Source: Polytrichum commune
Taxonomy: Eukaryota; Streptophyta; Polytrichopsida; Polytrichales; Polytrichaceae
Assembly (NCBI GenBank): GCA_950295325.1
Contig: OX485804.1
Location: forward strand, 46,426,429 to 46,490,428
DNA length: 64,000 bases
Reading direction: 5' to 3'
Shown here one piece after another: positions 10,247-22,049 of the stretch. How positions within the stretch are numbered: position 1 is the stretch's first letter; every line of letters begins with the position of its first letter. A program made the translations under genes and the position numbers. A model generated the notes under the pieces. That model worked only from the letters and a program-made list of their open reading frames with translations. It had not been told where the DNA came from and made no database searches.

Positions 10247-13200
10247 TAAGCTTAGGCCCAAGGGAGCATGAGTTAATATCTTTCATCCTTATGTATTGTT
10301 GGGTTTGGCACTGGCACGAGGATAATAACATGTAATTACTTGTAATCCCATGTGGTTTAGGCAAATTATTGTTTATTTATTCTCAAAAGTCCATGTCTAT
10401 GAATATCATATACAGATAGGTTGTTATTTTTCCAAAAAATATGGTTTTCGGTATTAAAAATTTTCAAGAAATTCAACGAATCTTGAAATACTGTCAATAA
10501 ACGCTGAAACCGCGATGGTATTAAGCTAGTACAAGATGATTAGTAGATTCAAGACTACTCGAATCAACTTGGTGGCCACTATCCTAGTAAAATCTAGAGC
10601 TCATGATCAAAGTAACGTTTCTTTCTTAAATGATCAGAGAGGTCCCCTTTAATCGTGGGGGCTATTGAGCTTGAATTAGTTAACAAAGTTTGAACACTTA
10701 GTCTAATCACTTGGGAGCACATTCCTTTTTAGTATATGTTTTTAGTTCCACACCTAACCAAACACCGCTAATATAGGTTGTGTGTTAAAATGAGTAACTA
10801 AATATGTTGCTTACATAGCATTACTAGCAAAATTAACTTGTTCTCTTTTCTATTCATGGATAAGGGCTACATGAGTTATGTAGGTGAACATTGTCAAGAG
10901 GACAAGAGCCTTGTGTATCCTCCCTCTTTCAAGGAGAGCCGTGGAAATGCTTCCTCATTGCATCACCTTCATGAGACTCATGTTTAGCAGTGTAGATGTT
11001 GGGAACAATGAGAGTAGGATTTGAGCACAATGCATGGGATATTTGGGAGCCCGCATAACAAGCTCAGGTTTTGGAGTAAATATTGTACCTTGTCCTGGTT
11101 ATGTGTTCTCAATAGATGTAGAACCCATGATGCAAATTTGCGTGTGTGTTTCGTAGATTTATTTTATTTTAAATAATGACATGAAACCACCTTTGGCCAT
11201 TGAAACATGCTTTCCTAATTCATGGACCCTCCACCTCCATCGAATCCTCTAACAATGTCGCACCAACATGATGATGACATACTTACCTGCGAGAACCTAG
11301 ACCATGAAGTCCACCACCCTCTCTTCTTCATGGCCCCCACAATAGCATAAAAAATGACAACAAAATGAAGATTGTGAAAGACAACAACAAGATTGATATC
11401 AACCACCAAAGAAACAACAAGAATGCTACACCTTCAACAAGAAAATCTGGGTGAGTTGCATGCGGCAATATAATAAGAACATAAAGGAAAGCATGGTGGG
11501 AAATTGGAGATTATTAACTATATTATCAAGTTGACAACCACTCACAATCCTCACACATAAGTCAAAGGGAGATCTCCAAGATCAAACTCAAGTTTGTCCA
11601 TCAATCAAACAATTGCACTTGTATCACATTGATTTCAAGTTAGTTTGCACACTTATTAACTTATACAACCTGCTCCCCCAACCCTATGGAGCCTACCTTC
11701 TAGAAGGAAAACAATACACCTTATTATGCAACTTAGTCACACATGACCAACATAAGGATAACAAATTCATATTCATGTTGACACAAAAACATCAACATTT
11801 TCTTTAAAATAAATTTATTACCAACTTGCTTAATACATGATCATGCCCCATCGCTCCAATTCTTATTTGGTCCTTCCTTAGTGCCTTCAACACATTGATC
11901 CACCAGAAACTCCATTTGCACAATGCCTCTGGAGTAGTAAAAAAGACCACGCCATTAAGAAAATTTCACCAAGGTTAAAATATGAAGTGCGATGCGGATT
12001 GATACAATATTACATATTGCAAGAATTTGGAACATTGTCATGGCGGAAAGAGAGGGTGTTTTCCAACTTTTATACGAATCTTCAACCATTCACTATCATA
12101 TTATTTCACTTCTAGTTGTGGATGAACTATCAAATCAAAGCTTTTGAGAATGGGAAACCAAAGAGCCCACTCTCACTTCCTAGGTTCAAGATTTGAGGGA
12201 AGATATTAGATAAAACATCAATATTGACAGAAAGAGAAGACGGTCTTTGAATTGCACCCAAATGCCAATTGATAGGATCTAATCTTGGTGGCTATGGAGA
12301 GAGTTGGAGGTGGTATGCCTAATTGGTTGAGTATCAGAGGCAATCTTTGTGTCCATGGTGAGAGCTCAACAAGACAAATCCAAAGAGTCTTAGACTAGGT
12401 CCTTCAAGAATTGAGGGAGACAACATCGAAAAGAAAAAGAAAAAAAGGACTTTGAACGATCATTGCTCCCAAATGACTGAGAGTTAGGAGGCGATCTTGT
12501 TGTCTATGGAAAGAACGTGATAAACATTGCAAGATGGAATTTAGGAACGAAGATTGAAGGGGATAGCACCATATGAAGGGGTTGGAGGTGTTTCTTGAAA
12601 GTTGATTTTGGTGATGAACATCTTCTTTAATAGGCATGTGTTCACTTCAAGGTGAGAATGCTTCTTGTGGAATATAAGTTCAAAGGTAAGAAACCCACTG
12701 GTTGACTTGAAATTGAACCATGCAATGAAGCATATCAATGCAAAAATATGTGTGTAACTAGTGATGGCTTGCGCTGGACACTAGATCAATGACTATATCA
12801 TTCTATATATATGTATATAATTAAAAAAGATTTTTTTTCATTTTACATTAATGATTGTCAATAATACTTTGAATCTCTTGTGGAGGATGAACCTCTTGTG
12901 AAGAAAATCCTAAAAGTACTCCAATCTCACTATTCTTGATGTTTAGCAAATCCAAATCAAGATGTAACCATTTTTGCTTAGAATTTTTGAAGCTCATTCA
13001 ACTATTGTATTTGTTAAATGGTCATATAGGTCCCCCCCCCCCAATTATGATGTTGATCATTAAACCTAAAAGGGTTATTATGTTTTGAACACACAATCCA
13101 ATCTCTTTTAAAGCACATGTTTTTTTGGTATCCGTACTTGGAGCTATACCTAACCCTTGTATTACTTGAATAAAGGTGTGCTAATAAAAAAAAGTAACTA

Positions 13201-13920
13201 AATAAACGGTAGTCTACCTTATGCTCGTGGTTATGCAACCAAGTCTCTATGCTTGAGTCACAAATGTTGAGTAATTTAAGTGAAGTTATTAAGTCATTCA
13301 CCACACCCCAAGTTAATGTGTAACAAATTTGAAACGTGTGTAACTTACATCAAATATGGCCGACTTTCGAAACACAAAGTGTTTTTTAATAATATTTTTA
13401 AAATTAAATCTATATTTTCAATATATAAATTTTGTCAATAACATGTGAAAGTACTTACTTATAGTACACACGAAGACAATTCACTTACATGCACTTAGCA
13501 TGGGAGGGTTGGGGTTTTTTTTTTCCCACAATTGGAACCGTCTCTCAATCACAAACAAAAAGCATTGCTCCTTCATGTATAATACATATTTTTACATATC
13601 ACACAATAGGTGTTTGATCAAGAAGAGCTTGGACCCCATGAGGTCCACTTACTCTATAATAAGGAGTTACCATACCTAGTACACAACAATCTACACAATG
13701 ACTCCTATATTTAGCTCTATAAGATTGTCACCCTATCATGGTAGGGAGGGTGTTATTGTGTATGGGCGTACCTCTCATTCATCCAACCTTAAAGCCATAA
13801 CAGTAGTATGCAACCCCGAAAGTTATTTTTGTTGTGGTAAATTTGACACTAGAATTAGTTTCAAAAAACCGGAATCAGACTACTCGAGGTCATTTGAGAT
13901 GAATCGGTAATAAACCTATC
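10247..13920. other. Gene-free AT-rich stretch with faint repeat relics
   Basis: No gene recognised across 3.7 kb. A C run lies at 13032-13042. The interval 13020-13320 shares phrases (CCAATCTCTTTTAAA, TTTTTGGTATC) with the mariner-like MITEs at 29154 and 32540, so it is probably a degraded relative. A weaker relative may lie at 10560-10830. Confidence 0.4.
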
Positions 13921-13922
13921 TA

Positions 13923-14292
13923 AGGTAGATGGGTCTTAAGTGGCTTGTTTCTTAATTCGACCATAGATGTGATTGGTGAGTGGTTTGGTGAGGATCAAAA
14001 AGCAAACATCATAATGACACGTGGCAAAAGAGATTGGACTACATCTTCAAGTATTAATAACTACTCTACACTTGATAGGGAACATAATTGGGAGGACCTA
14101 TGTATCCAGTTAAGAAATCAACAAACATTCAGTTTTTGATAACCATAACCAAATTAAGGGAGATCCAATTTTCAATATGGTTTGTGCAAATGTTCCATCG
14201 TAGATTTACTAATGCAATCTTGTTGTGTAAATTTAACCAGGAGAAGTTGGAGATCATGGAAAACCGAACCAAATAACAAACCCATATCTTGG
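13923..14292. mobile_element. AGGTAG-family MITE (mariner-like), degraded copy
   Basis: Starts TA-AGGTAGATGGGTCTTAAG and ends near ACCCATATCTTGG-TA, a decayed inverted match. The interior (AGAGATTGGACTACATCTTC, GGGAGGACCTATGTAT, CATCGTAGATTTACTAATGC) matches the copies at 30667 and 61126. A TA dinucleotide at each end fits the 2-bp duplication of mariner/Stowaway-type elements. Confidence 0.55.
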
Positions 14293-14462
14293 TAGGGGGT
14301 CAAGTTTTTTTTTTCTTTCTATAAATTAATTATGTTTAATATTTAATAATATATATATTTTAAATTTATTTTTTTATGTTGGATGGATGAGAGGTACGCT
14401 CGTATACGATAATCCCCTCTCTCCCCTATCATGGTCTTTTGGCTAACTTATTGCCTAACTTA

Positions 14463-14966
14463 AGGCCACTTCACACACGAGCCAAGAGCCGTGACCATGG
14501 AATTATGAGAGCCCAAAAGAAAGTGTCCAAAGGCCGTCCCAACACACCTCCAAAATCTTGTAGTGTGGTCACGGACCCTCAAGTGTAGTGTGAAGTCATA
14601 TGTGACCGGACCCTCAACCAAATGCTATTTCAATGAATTTCTATTCATGCGGGTCCTTACACATGATAAAGTAGAATAAATCAACGGTTGTGAGCGTTCG
14701 GAGTGCCATGATCTCCGGTTTTGTGTTAGGCCTACCTCCTAGAGGTGGTTTTTGAAACTAGTCCAAGTGACCATGAAACATGATCCATTCGATGATGCCA
14801 TGTAGGAATCCATGTAGACTTTACATCCAACCCGCGTTCACATACTCTGTTGGTCCCTCAAGCATAGTGTGAAGTAGCGAACTTGGACCGGCTCTGCCTT
14901 TTCCACCAATGAGAGTGCTTGAAATGTTATGGTCACGGGCTCTCAATCTCGTGTGTGAAGAGGCCC
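14463..14966. mobile_element. Tourist-like (PIF/Harbinger) MITE, subfamily B
   Basis: 504-bp element with ends AGGCCACTTCACACACGAG and, reverse complemented, GGGCCTCTTCACACACGAG, each flanked by TTA. Behind the termini both arms continue with GAGCC and GTGACCAT. It shares the sequence after the left end (GAGCCAAGAGCCGTGACCAT) and the middle (ATGCCATGTAG) with the element at 61476. It belongs with the elements at 9741 and 53407 by terminal sequence and target-site type. Confidence 0.75.
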
Positions 14967-15053
14967 TTATTAGTACGTGCCCCATGAACATGGCTTCAAA
15001 AAATGTGTGTCCAGTCCTCCGACTAAAGTTACAGGACGAACTTCGGCGGCCGG

Positions 15054-15287
15054 GGATTCGTGGCACTCAAGTAAAATCATCCGTGCGGATGAAAAAAACA
15101 CAGGAATCATCTAAATGGCTATTTTTGGGCAATTTGATTCCGGAAATAGAGTCAAAGGCCCCAAATTAGTCTAGTGATGTCACATTCGAATGAATCGGCC
15201 CTCAACCCCATAGGGGGGCTTTTTTTATTGGAGCCACTTCATCCACGATATCTTGGATGGATGATTTTACTTGAGTGCCACGAATCC
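15054..15287. repeat. Perfect 29-bp inverted repeat upstream of ferritin
   Basis: Arms at 15054-15082 and 15259-15287 are exact reverse complements over 29 bases, beginning GGATTCGTGGCACTCAAG. The spacer is 176 bp. This looks like a small MITE, with no clear target duplication visible. It lies about 500 bp upstream of the ferritin start codon, so it could carry promoter elements or form a hairpin in a long transcript. Confidence 0.8.
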
Positions 15288-15787
15288 CCAGCCAACTTGG
15301 GCCCCATGAGTCTGTATAGCTAACTGACCCTAAAATACAACCATGTATCATACATATCTAACCACCCCTGGCGCACTTTTGCCACGTGGCACACCCGCCC
15401 ACCAATGGCTGACACGGTACAGTCACCAGTGGCCAATCCGGCGAGTGATTAAGTTAACCGAACTGGGGTTAACTTTTAACCAGCCTGGTGGTAACCTTGA
15501 GTTATGCTAAACCCAACACAGTGGCAGTGTCTGGAGAAAACACCACAACGAAGAACCGCTTGTATGAAGCTTCCGGCAGGCTTATTAGCCAACAAACTGA
15601 GCTCCTCCGTCAATCTAAAGCAAACCCTAGAGTTCCTCGGACTCTTCGGAGCCATATCCATCTCCTCAAATTGCCGCTCTGTGGGCGCTGCCGCGTTCGT
15701 TGTCTGATTTCCTGCTGCTTGTGGTGGTGGAGGGGAGAATTTGGAGCAAGAAGTGAAGTGAAGTGAGGTGAAGTGTGAAGTGAAGCG

Positions 15788-18700
15788 ATGGCGATGGCGA
15801 TGCAACAAGTGGCCGTGGCCTCGGTGTCAGGGACTCCGTGGACGAGTTCGTTCAGCTCGACTGCCAGGGTGAACGGGGGCAGGAAGAGCGTGGCGTTAGT
15901 GCAGAGGAGGAGGCTGGTTGGGGTGCGAGCGTCCAACAACGAGGTGGCCAGCCAGTCCTTGACGGGAGTTGTGTTTGAGCCTTTCAGCGAGGTGCAGGAC
16001 CAGCTGGTAAAGGTGGACTCCGTGCAGACCGAGTCCCTGGCACGTCAGCGGTTTGCGACTGCCTGCGAAGCGGCTATCAATGACCAGATCAAGTACTACT
16101 GATTGCCTATTTTCTTTGTCATCTGGCCATTGTATCTTTTCATTTTACGCCAATTCTATGGTATGTGAGTCGGGAAGAGGAAGGGTAGAGATAATTCCAA
16201 GGTTGCCGCCGACGTGAGTTCTGGTGTTGTGCTTCATCTTTGAGTTGGTCTAAGTCTATTTGTAATTCCGAAACGGGCATCACGAATTAGACTACTACCT
16301 CCCCTCAAAGGTGAATAGCTTGCACGAGCATGGACGAGCCCGCCTAAATTATTGTGTTATTTCATCTTCGAGTTGGTCTTAGTGTATATATATATAAACG
16401 ATACCGAAATGGGCATGAAGAGGGTTAGAGGGCCCTCGAAGACTACTGCCTCCCATCAGAGTTGGACACCTTCAACGGGTGAACGGGCATGGACGAGTCG
16501 GCCTGCACCTTACACCTCCCCCAAGGCAAGCCCCTAGGCTCCGGCATGGTTGATTGAAGATATCCTGTTCGCTTGGATTCTTCTGCTATGATTGGGTGAA
16601 TCACAGGCGATAGGGTGCACCGTAAACCAAGTGCTAGAAAAGGCACCCATCCGAGCACTATTCCGACCTTCGGGGGCTTATCCTTGGAGTTCTCATGGGG
16701 TCCCGTTTAAGGCCGAGCACTATTCCGACTTTCGGGGGCTTATCCTTGGAGTTCTCATGGGTTCCCGGTTAAGGCCTTGGGGGTTTAAGCCGGGGTTTAG
16801 AAGTCAAACTACACTGTTTTGTCTAATTAGTGTGGAAAATTCATGTGGGTTGGAATTTAATATGGCGCACATTAATTTTGTAGTGCTTGCTTTGCCTTGA
16901 ATTCCCATCCAAATATGCAGACAGAGAAAAAACCACACTAATTTTTTCACACTGGAAATTATAGTGGGCCCCTTCAAATTATAATCAAAGAATATTGTGG
17001 GTAATTGGGAATTAGTGTGGCCCACACTAATTCGAAAAAACAGTGTAGATGTCATGGTGCTTGGCAGCAGTAGAGTGCTGCTGTGAATTTGTGCTACGTC
17101 ACTGGTTTTGAACAATAGACAATGCTTTCTGACTTTTTACATATGTTTGGTAAAAGTTACATTCGTAGCCAAAAGTCATAGCTCTGCATAACTTTAAGTG
17201 ACCAAATACCATAATTTATGTTTTGGCTTCAGTTGAGAAACGAATAGGCATTGATAGGATAGGCTATGATTGTCAGAACTGTTTAGAATGGGGAGCAAGC
17301 GCTCTGTGAGGTACATGCACATCCTCTGGAACATGCTCACCCGCAGTTTGCACAAAAAATTGAGTTAGTTGTACGGAGTATGAAAATCTATGTAAGAATG
17401 GGTTGGCTACCACAGGGAGCTGTAAAATTGTTATCCATTTATGTCAGTTCAGCCTATATATCCTGATGAAGAATTGTGCATCCTTGTGCATTCACAAACT
17501 TATTTCATTGAATGGCCTCCTTTTGTAGTTACAATCATATCAATTTCCAGGTTCAGGAATACATAATTGGTTTTTGACGAGTGTCTGACATTTCTGCATG
17601 TGTTATTTAATGCAGTGTGGAGTACAATGTCTCCTACGTCTACCATGCCTTGTACGCTTACTTTGACAGAGACAATGTAGCCCTTCCAGGCCTTGCCAAG
17701 TAAGAATCTTGCAGGCATTCATCTATTCAGCGGATTTTAAAATTTAAATTTTTTTTATTGTTTTTTTAATAATAAATTTTTGAACCAGAGTGATTTCCAT
17801 GGGATTGTGTGGCTTTTAACAGGTACTTCAAAAACTCAAGTGATGAGGAGCGTGAGCATGCTGAGAAACTCATGAAGTATCAGGTCTGTGATCCATAGTT
17901 TAGTGAGAATTCTTTAGTGATTTTATGGAGTTTCTGAGATGAATACTGGCTTAAGAGAAGTTGTTTTTACATATGCTAATCAGTTTCCTCAAGTTGTTGC
18001 ACTGATCATTAATACTGTTGCTTGTATGAGCTTACACCTGTGTGTATGGGTTTTGTTTGGAACTTCAGAATCAACGCGGTGGCAAGGTCAAATTACAATC
18101 CATTGTGATGCCTGTGATGGAGTTCGAGCACTCTGAGAAGGGAGATGCTCTTTATGGTAAGCAGACCTTTTGGCAAGGAGCACGAGTTGTTCATGGATTC
18201 TACTGCAGTCTTTCAGTCTACTACCGTGACTTCAATTTGTCAAGGCCAGCCTTCAGCTAATACTTGTCTGTTCTGTTCAGCTATGGAGTTGGCATTGGCG
18301 TTGGAGAAACTGACCAATGAGAAGCTTCTGCAGTTGCATCAGGTAATTCTTGTCCACTTCAGTTACTTGCTGTCGAGTGCATCGCAATAGGTCATGTTTA
18401 AGTGCTGGGGCTTCTGTTGGTTTTTATCTTATGTATTTCCCTGTAGTTTATACTAGAAATCTATTGTTGATGCCCTTGTTCAAGTCTTTAACGGATATTG
18501 ATGGAAATCTGACAAGCTCATATAAATTGTACAGGTTGCCTCTGACAGCAATGATGCCCAAATGTGTGACTTTGTAGAGGGCGAATTTCTCACAGAACAG
18601 GTATTCACCCTTGTGAAGTGGCACAAATTTGAAGTGATTTGAAGAATTTCTCAAGTCAGAGACCTTGTTTATCTTGGATGATTTCCTATGACTGCTCATT

Positions 18701-19150
18701 CACAGTAGTTACTGTAAATAGAGAATCTTGACCTGTGAAACTTAGAACAGTGCTTTCTATTTTCTCCCACAGAGTGCTGTTGTGCAAGAGAGAAACACTT
18801 GTATTTGTTGCAATGTTGGGTAAATGTATTGAAGTTCTGATGTGATGATAATTGGCTCTCTTGTAAAGGTGGAAGCAATCAAGAAAGTGTCAGAGTTTGT
18901 AGCTCAACTGCGACGAGTTGGAAAAGGCCATGGTATTCCCCTCACTTTGTATATCATTTGAACTCCTTATAAATCTTGGGACTGCATTGATTATTCCACT
19001 AGGTATGTCCTTTTTCTTTGCCTTCTAATGGTTCAGTAGATTATAGTTTTTTGAAGCTAACGAGCTTGTAATTGATATGGCTGGTTTGTGTTCACAGGTG
19101 TCTACCACTTTGATCTGCAACTTCAGGAAGCGCAAGAGGCTGCAGCGTGA
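15788..19150 (+). CDS. FER: Ferritin, plastid-targeted, eight exons
   Basis: Exons: 15788-16092, 17616-17699, 17823-17883, 18069-18156, 18281-18342, 18535-18600, 18869-18932 and 19098-19150. All junctions are GT/AG and in phase, giving 260 residues, the usual plant ferritin length. Residues 1 to about 48 are rich in S, A, V and R with few acids, as expected of a chloroplast transit peptide, followed by the plant extension ([12 protein letters not shown]). The four-helix core shows the ferroxidase residues: E and Y in [13 protein letters not shown] and H in [15 protein letters not shown] in [12 protein letters not shown] and Q in FLTEQVEAIKK. The protein ends [12 protein letters not shown]. 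The 24-mer oxidises Fe(II) and stores it as a mineral in plastids. Seven introns match the known plant ferritin architecture. No disabling change is visible. Intron 1 is long (1.5 kb) and carries repeats. The start is the first ATG of an ATGGCGATGGCGATG run. Confidence 0.96.
16231..16510. repeat. Imperfect ~130-bp tandem duplication in ferritin intron 1
   Basis: TTCATCTTTGAGTTGGTCT near 16231 recurs as TTCATCTTCGAGTTGGTCT near 16361. The same order of ACCGAAATGGGCAT-like, GACTACTNCCTCCC and GGGCATGGACGAG-like phrases follows each. Copies are diverged and the second contains a short TA run. Confidence 0.65.
16651..16775. repeat. 62-bp tandem duplication in ferritin intron 1
   Basis: CCGAGCACTATTCCGAC begins at 16651 and again at 16713. 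Each is followed by TTCGGGGGCTTATCCTTGGA and TTCTCATGGG, with only a few differences, so the duplication is fairly recent. Confidence 0.85.
16809..17048. mobile_element. Small MITE in ferritin intron 1
   Basis: About 240 bp bounded by inverted repeats CTACACTGTTTTGTCTAATT (left) and CTACACTGTTTTTTCGAATT (right, reverse complement), both continuing into AGTGTGG. Further AGTGTGG/CCACACT copies lie inside. I could not assign a clear target duplication or superfamily. Confidence 0.7.
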
Positions 19151-20862
19151 TCAAGATCATCATGTTGACAACTTCACTTGGAGCTGTAATTCTCTGAATG
19201 TACCAAAGTTACAGTGTTGGCATGGAGACTGGACCTGGCATATTTTGATCATGGTATCATCTATTCTTGAATGACATATTTTGGCTTCGTGGTGAGAGGT
19301 GGACTTTGATGATTATTTTGCCTCTGTGAGGTGATGGTTTTGATACAGTCAGGAAGAGGCAGTTTATATCTTAAAGCTAACTTGTCTAGTTTTCGGAAAT
19401 CATTTTACATCTACTAAATGAGATAAGTGTAGTTTTTCTCTGGACCTTAGGACGTTACTCAGCATTCTCATTTGTAGGGAGTTTGCTTTGGGTAGCTTGA
19501 GCTGGAAAATTGTTGAAGGCATGATTCTTCTATTGAAAACACTTTCCATGCTAAGAGTTTGTTTTTCCTACCTGTTCAGTTTCCTAGTTGATTTAATGAT
19601 CTGATGCTTCTAATATGCAAAAACGAATTGCCATAGGGTGCTATTTGGTTCAACACTCTGAGTGCTGAAAGCTAATTTCCAAATTTGGATTGAACACGAT
19701 CTTGACCAATGATACAACTTGTGGTAATTTCCTTCCAAAAAATTGAACCAGATATCACCCCAAGGTATGCCCATCATTTGGGAGGGATATGCAAAATATG
19801 TATTATAGCATTGATTGGATGCATATAATTTGGAATAGTACACATATTAGACTGTGTACTCTCTACACATAGGAATACTTAGCTTGACATCGTATTCTTG
19901 GAGCTCAACTGAGAGAAATACTTGCATTGGCATGTTAGCCAACATCTAACCCTAGATACAAGAATGGTAGGAATTTACAGGATACAATCTCAATCTTGAG
20001 AAAAATGCTTTCTCATATGCAACTTGATCTTGGGACTTCATGCATAACTATAATGTAAGATATGTAGGCCTTAAAGGCACCACCCCAATATTTTCATGTG
20101 AATAGGGGGACTTAACAAGATAAAAAACATTCAATTTTTTGAAAACATTTGTGTAAATCAAAGACAAATCTTACAATTAACAGACACTAGTATGCTTGTG
20201 ATGTGATGAGTACATTATTGTGAGCATTGTGGTACAGTAACCAAAAATCAGATTTTGAAAATATGTCTAGTCTTGATTAAATACAAGTTTCATGTCTAGC
20301 ATAGTTTAGACACTACCCCCTATGGTATCACACTCAACCATTGACCTTCCATTAACACCCTCCAGCTGCAGCATACGCAATATTCACAACATACACAAAC
20401 GGCCACAAGTCACATAAGCATGTTGCACATTACCAATGGGATTTTGCAGTCTGGGAATCCACTACAAATTAAGGGGGAAAATTTCCCAAATTCGAGGAGC
20501 TTGTAGCACTGTTAGAAATTGAGATAGACAAGAGAATCGAGATAAACAAGGAAGTTTCAGAAAGACTCTCCACCCAACCATAGAGAAGGAAGTCACCGAA
20601 GTTGTTGATCTTCCTCTCCACCCACAACCTCTCTATTGGCGTGTAAATAGGTACAGTTGTAAGTCCCTTGACATTCTGGGTAAAGATACTAAAACGCCAA
20701 TCTAGAATGCTTAAGGTCATCTACTCATCTAGAATGCTTAGGGTCACTTGAGACCTTTCAAGTTGAGCTACCCCAGACTCTTTGAATTCCAACAAGCACA
20801 GGCTGAATACTGTTGTGGAGTTTGCACCTGCTACAGGAACTCTCAACTGTAGCACTCTAAAA
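19151..20862. other. Ferritin 3' region and gene-free stretch
   Basis: The first few hundred bases probably contain the ferritin 3' UTR. The rest holds only short ORFs with no recognised domain. A TCTAGAATGCTTA...GGTCA phrase is duplicated at about 20701-20745. Confidence 0.4.
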
Positions 20863-21088
20863 CAATGATCGGGGAGAACTGACAGTTAGTTACAGATGAA
20901 CCGGTTGAGTTTGAGTAATAACGAGTTGAAGTTCAAGACTTCAGGAGAAATACCAATCACTTTAGAGGAATTTATGGAATATACCTCAAATTAATATAGA
21001 AAAACCAAAGGATGTCAACATGTAATTGGTCGGACTTGCAAACACTAGGATCTCAACTGATTCTGCCCAAAAATCTCCCCGATCACTG
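20863..21088. mobile_element. hAT-like MITE, copy 2 (best preserved)
   Basis: 226-bp element starting CAATGATCGGGGAGAACTG and ending CTCCCCGATCACTG, so the termini form an inverted repeat of about 14 bp. The exact 8-bp duplication CTCTAAAA lies at 20855-20862 and 21089-21096. Interior phrases (ACAGTTAGTTACAGATGAAC, GTTCAAGACTTCAGGAG, AACACTAGGATCTCAAC) match copies 1 and 3. The 8-bp duplication assigns it to hAT with fair confidence. Confidence 0.88.
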
Positions 21089-21096
21089 CTCTAAAA

Positions 21097-22045
21097 CTGT
21101 GATGAAATCCGCATTTGGCACGTTTCAAATATGCTCACTTAGTGCACAACCCACCCATTCTGTTGGCCTGCAAGTAGGGGACGCGGTCAAAATCTGCATA
21201 CTATCCTCTGTTTACATATGTCTCATCATGATGTCATAGATGATCATCACACCAGTTTCACTTCTTAAACAATGCATGATGATTCTGGATGTTTTTATAA
21301 GTGTCTTCACCTCCCCTTCAGCTATGTATTTGCTGTGTCCCTTATCAAAACATGATTCATTAGCACTACACTGATAATCTCAAATAGTGCGTGTTACTAT
21401 TCAGAGTTACGCAATGCAATAATGTCTTACTCAAGAGCTCAATTTTTATTACAAAAGTTTGACAATAGGTTGTTCGGTTACTATAGAACATAGATGATTT
21501 TGCTTGGTAAAATATCACATTTTCATTAAATAGTTATAGCACTGCGTAACTTTGAATAATAACATGCACTAATTGGGACAGTCCATGTAGTTTCCCTTTC
21601 CCAAGTTTTCCCTTTCCATGTCAAAATGGTTACACAAAGGGGATGAAGGGATCCTTATCATGACTGTAAAAGTAATGTATTTCATGGTCACATGACTTGA
21701 TTGCAAACTTGCGACTTTAGTGCAAAGGAGAAGTCATCTTGAAGAAAGTTGCAGCCCAAATGTAGTTTGTGGACGACATCATTCCTCTCAATTGAATGTA
21801 TTTAAGTGGTATATGGCAAAGCTTGTAGTCAAGAATGGATACCAAAAAGACATGTGTTAAGATGGGATTGGATGATGTGCTCATAATGTGTTAATCATTC
21901 TAGGTTCAATGTGAGTATCTTCAATTTCACTTTGACATTCCATAACTTTTGCATCTCAACTTTGATTCTAAAACTAGTAATGACAATTTGCTTGATTCAT
22001 GATTACTAACCCGGGACAACACAATTCCAAATTCCATCCAATAAT
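21097..22045. other. Gene-free stretch
   Basis: AT-rich sequence with short ORFs only. I recognise no gene or repeat. Confidence 0.35.
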
Positions 22046-22049
22046 AAAA

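Noticed and set aside
13032..13042. C homopolymer and, at 23277-23289, a G homopolymer as regulatory signals
   Set aside because: Isolated homopolymers in gene-free DNA with no context. Sequencing length error is possible.
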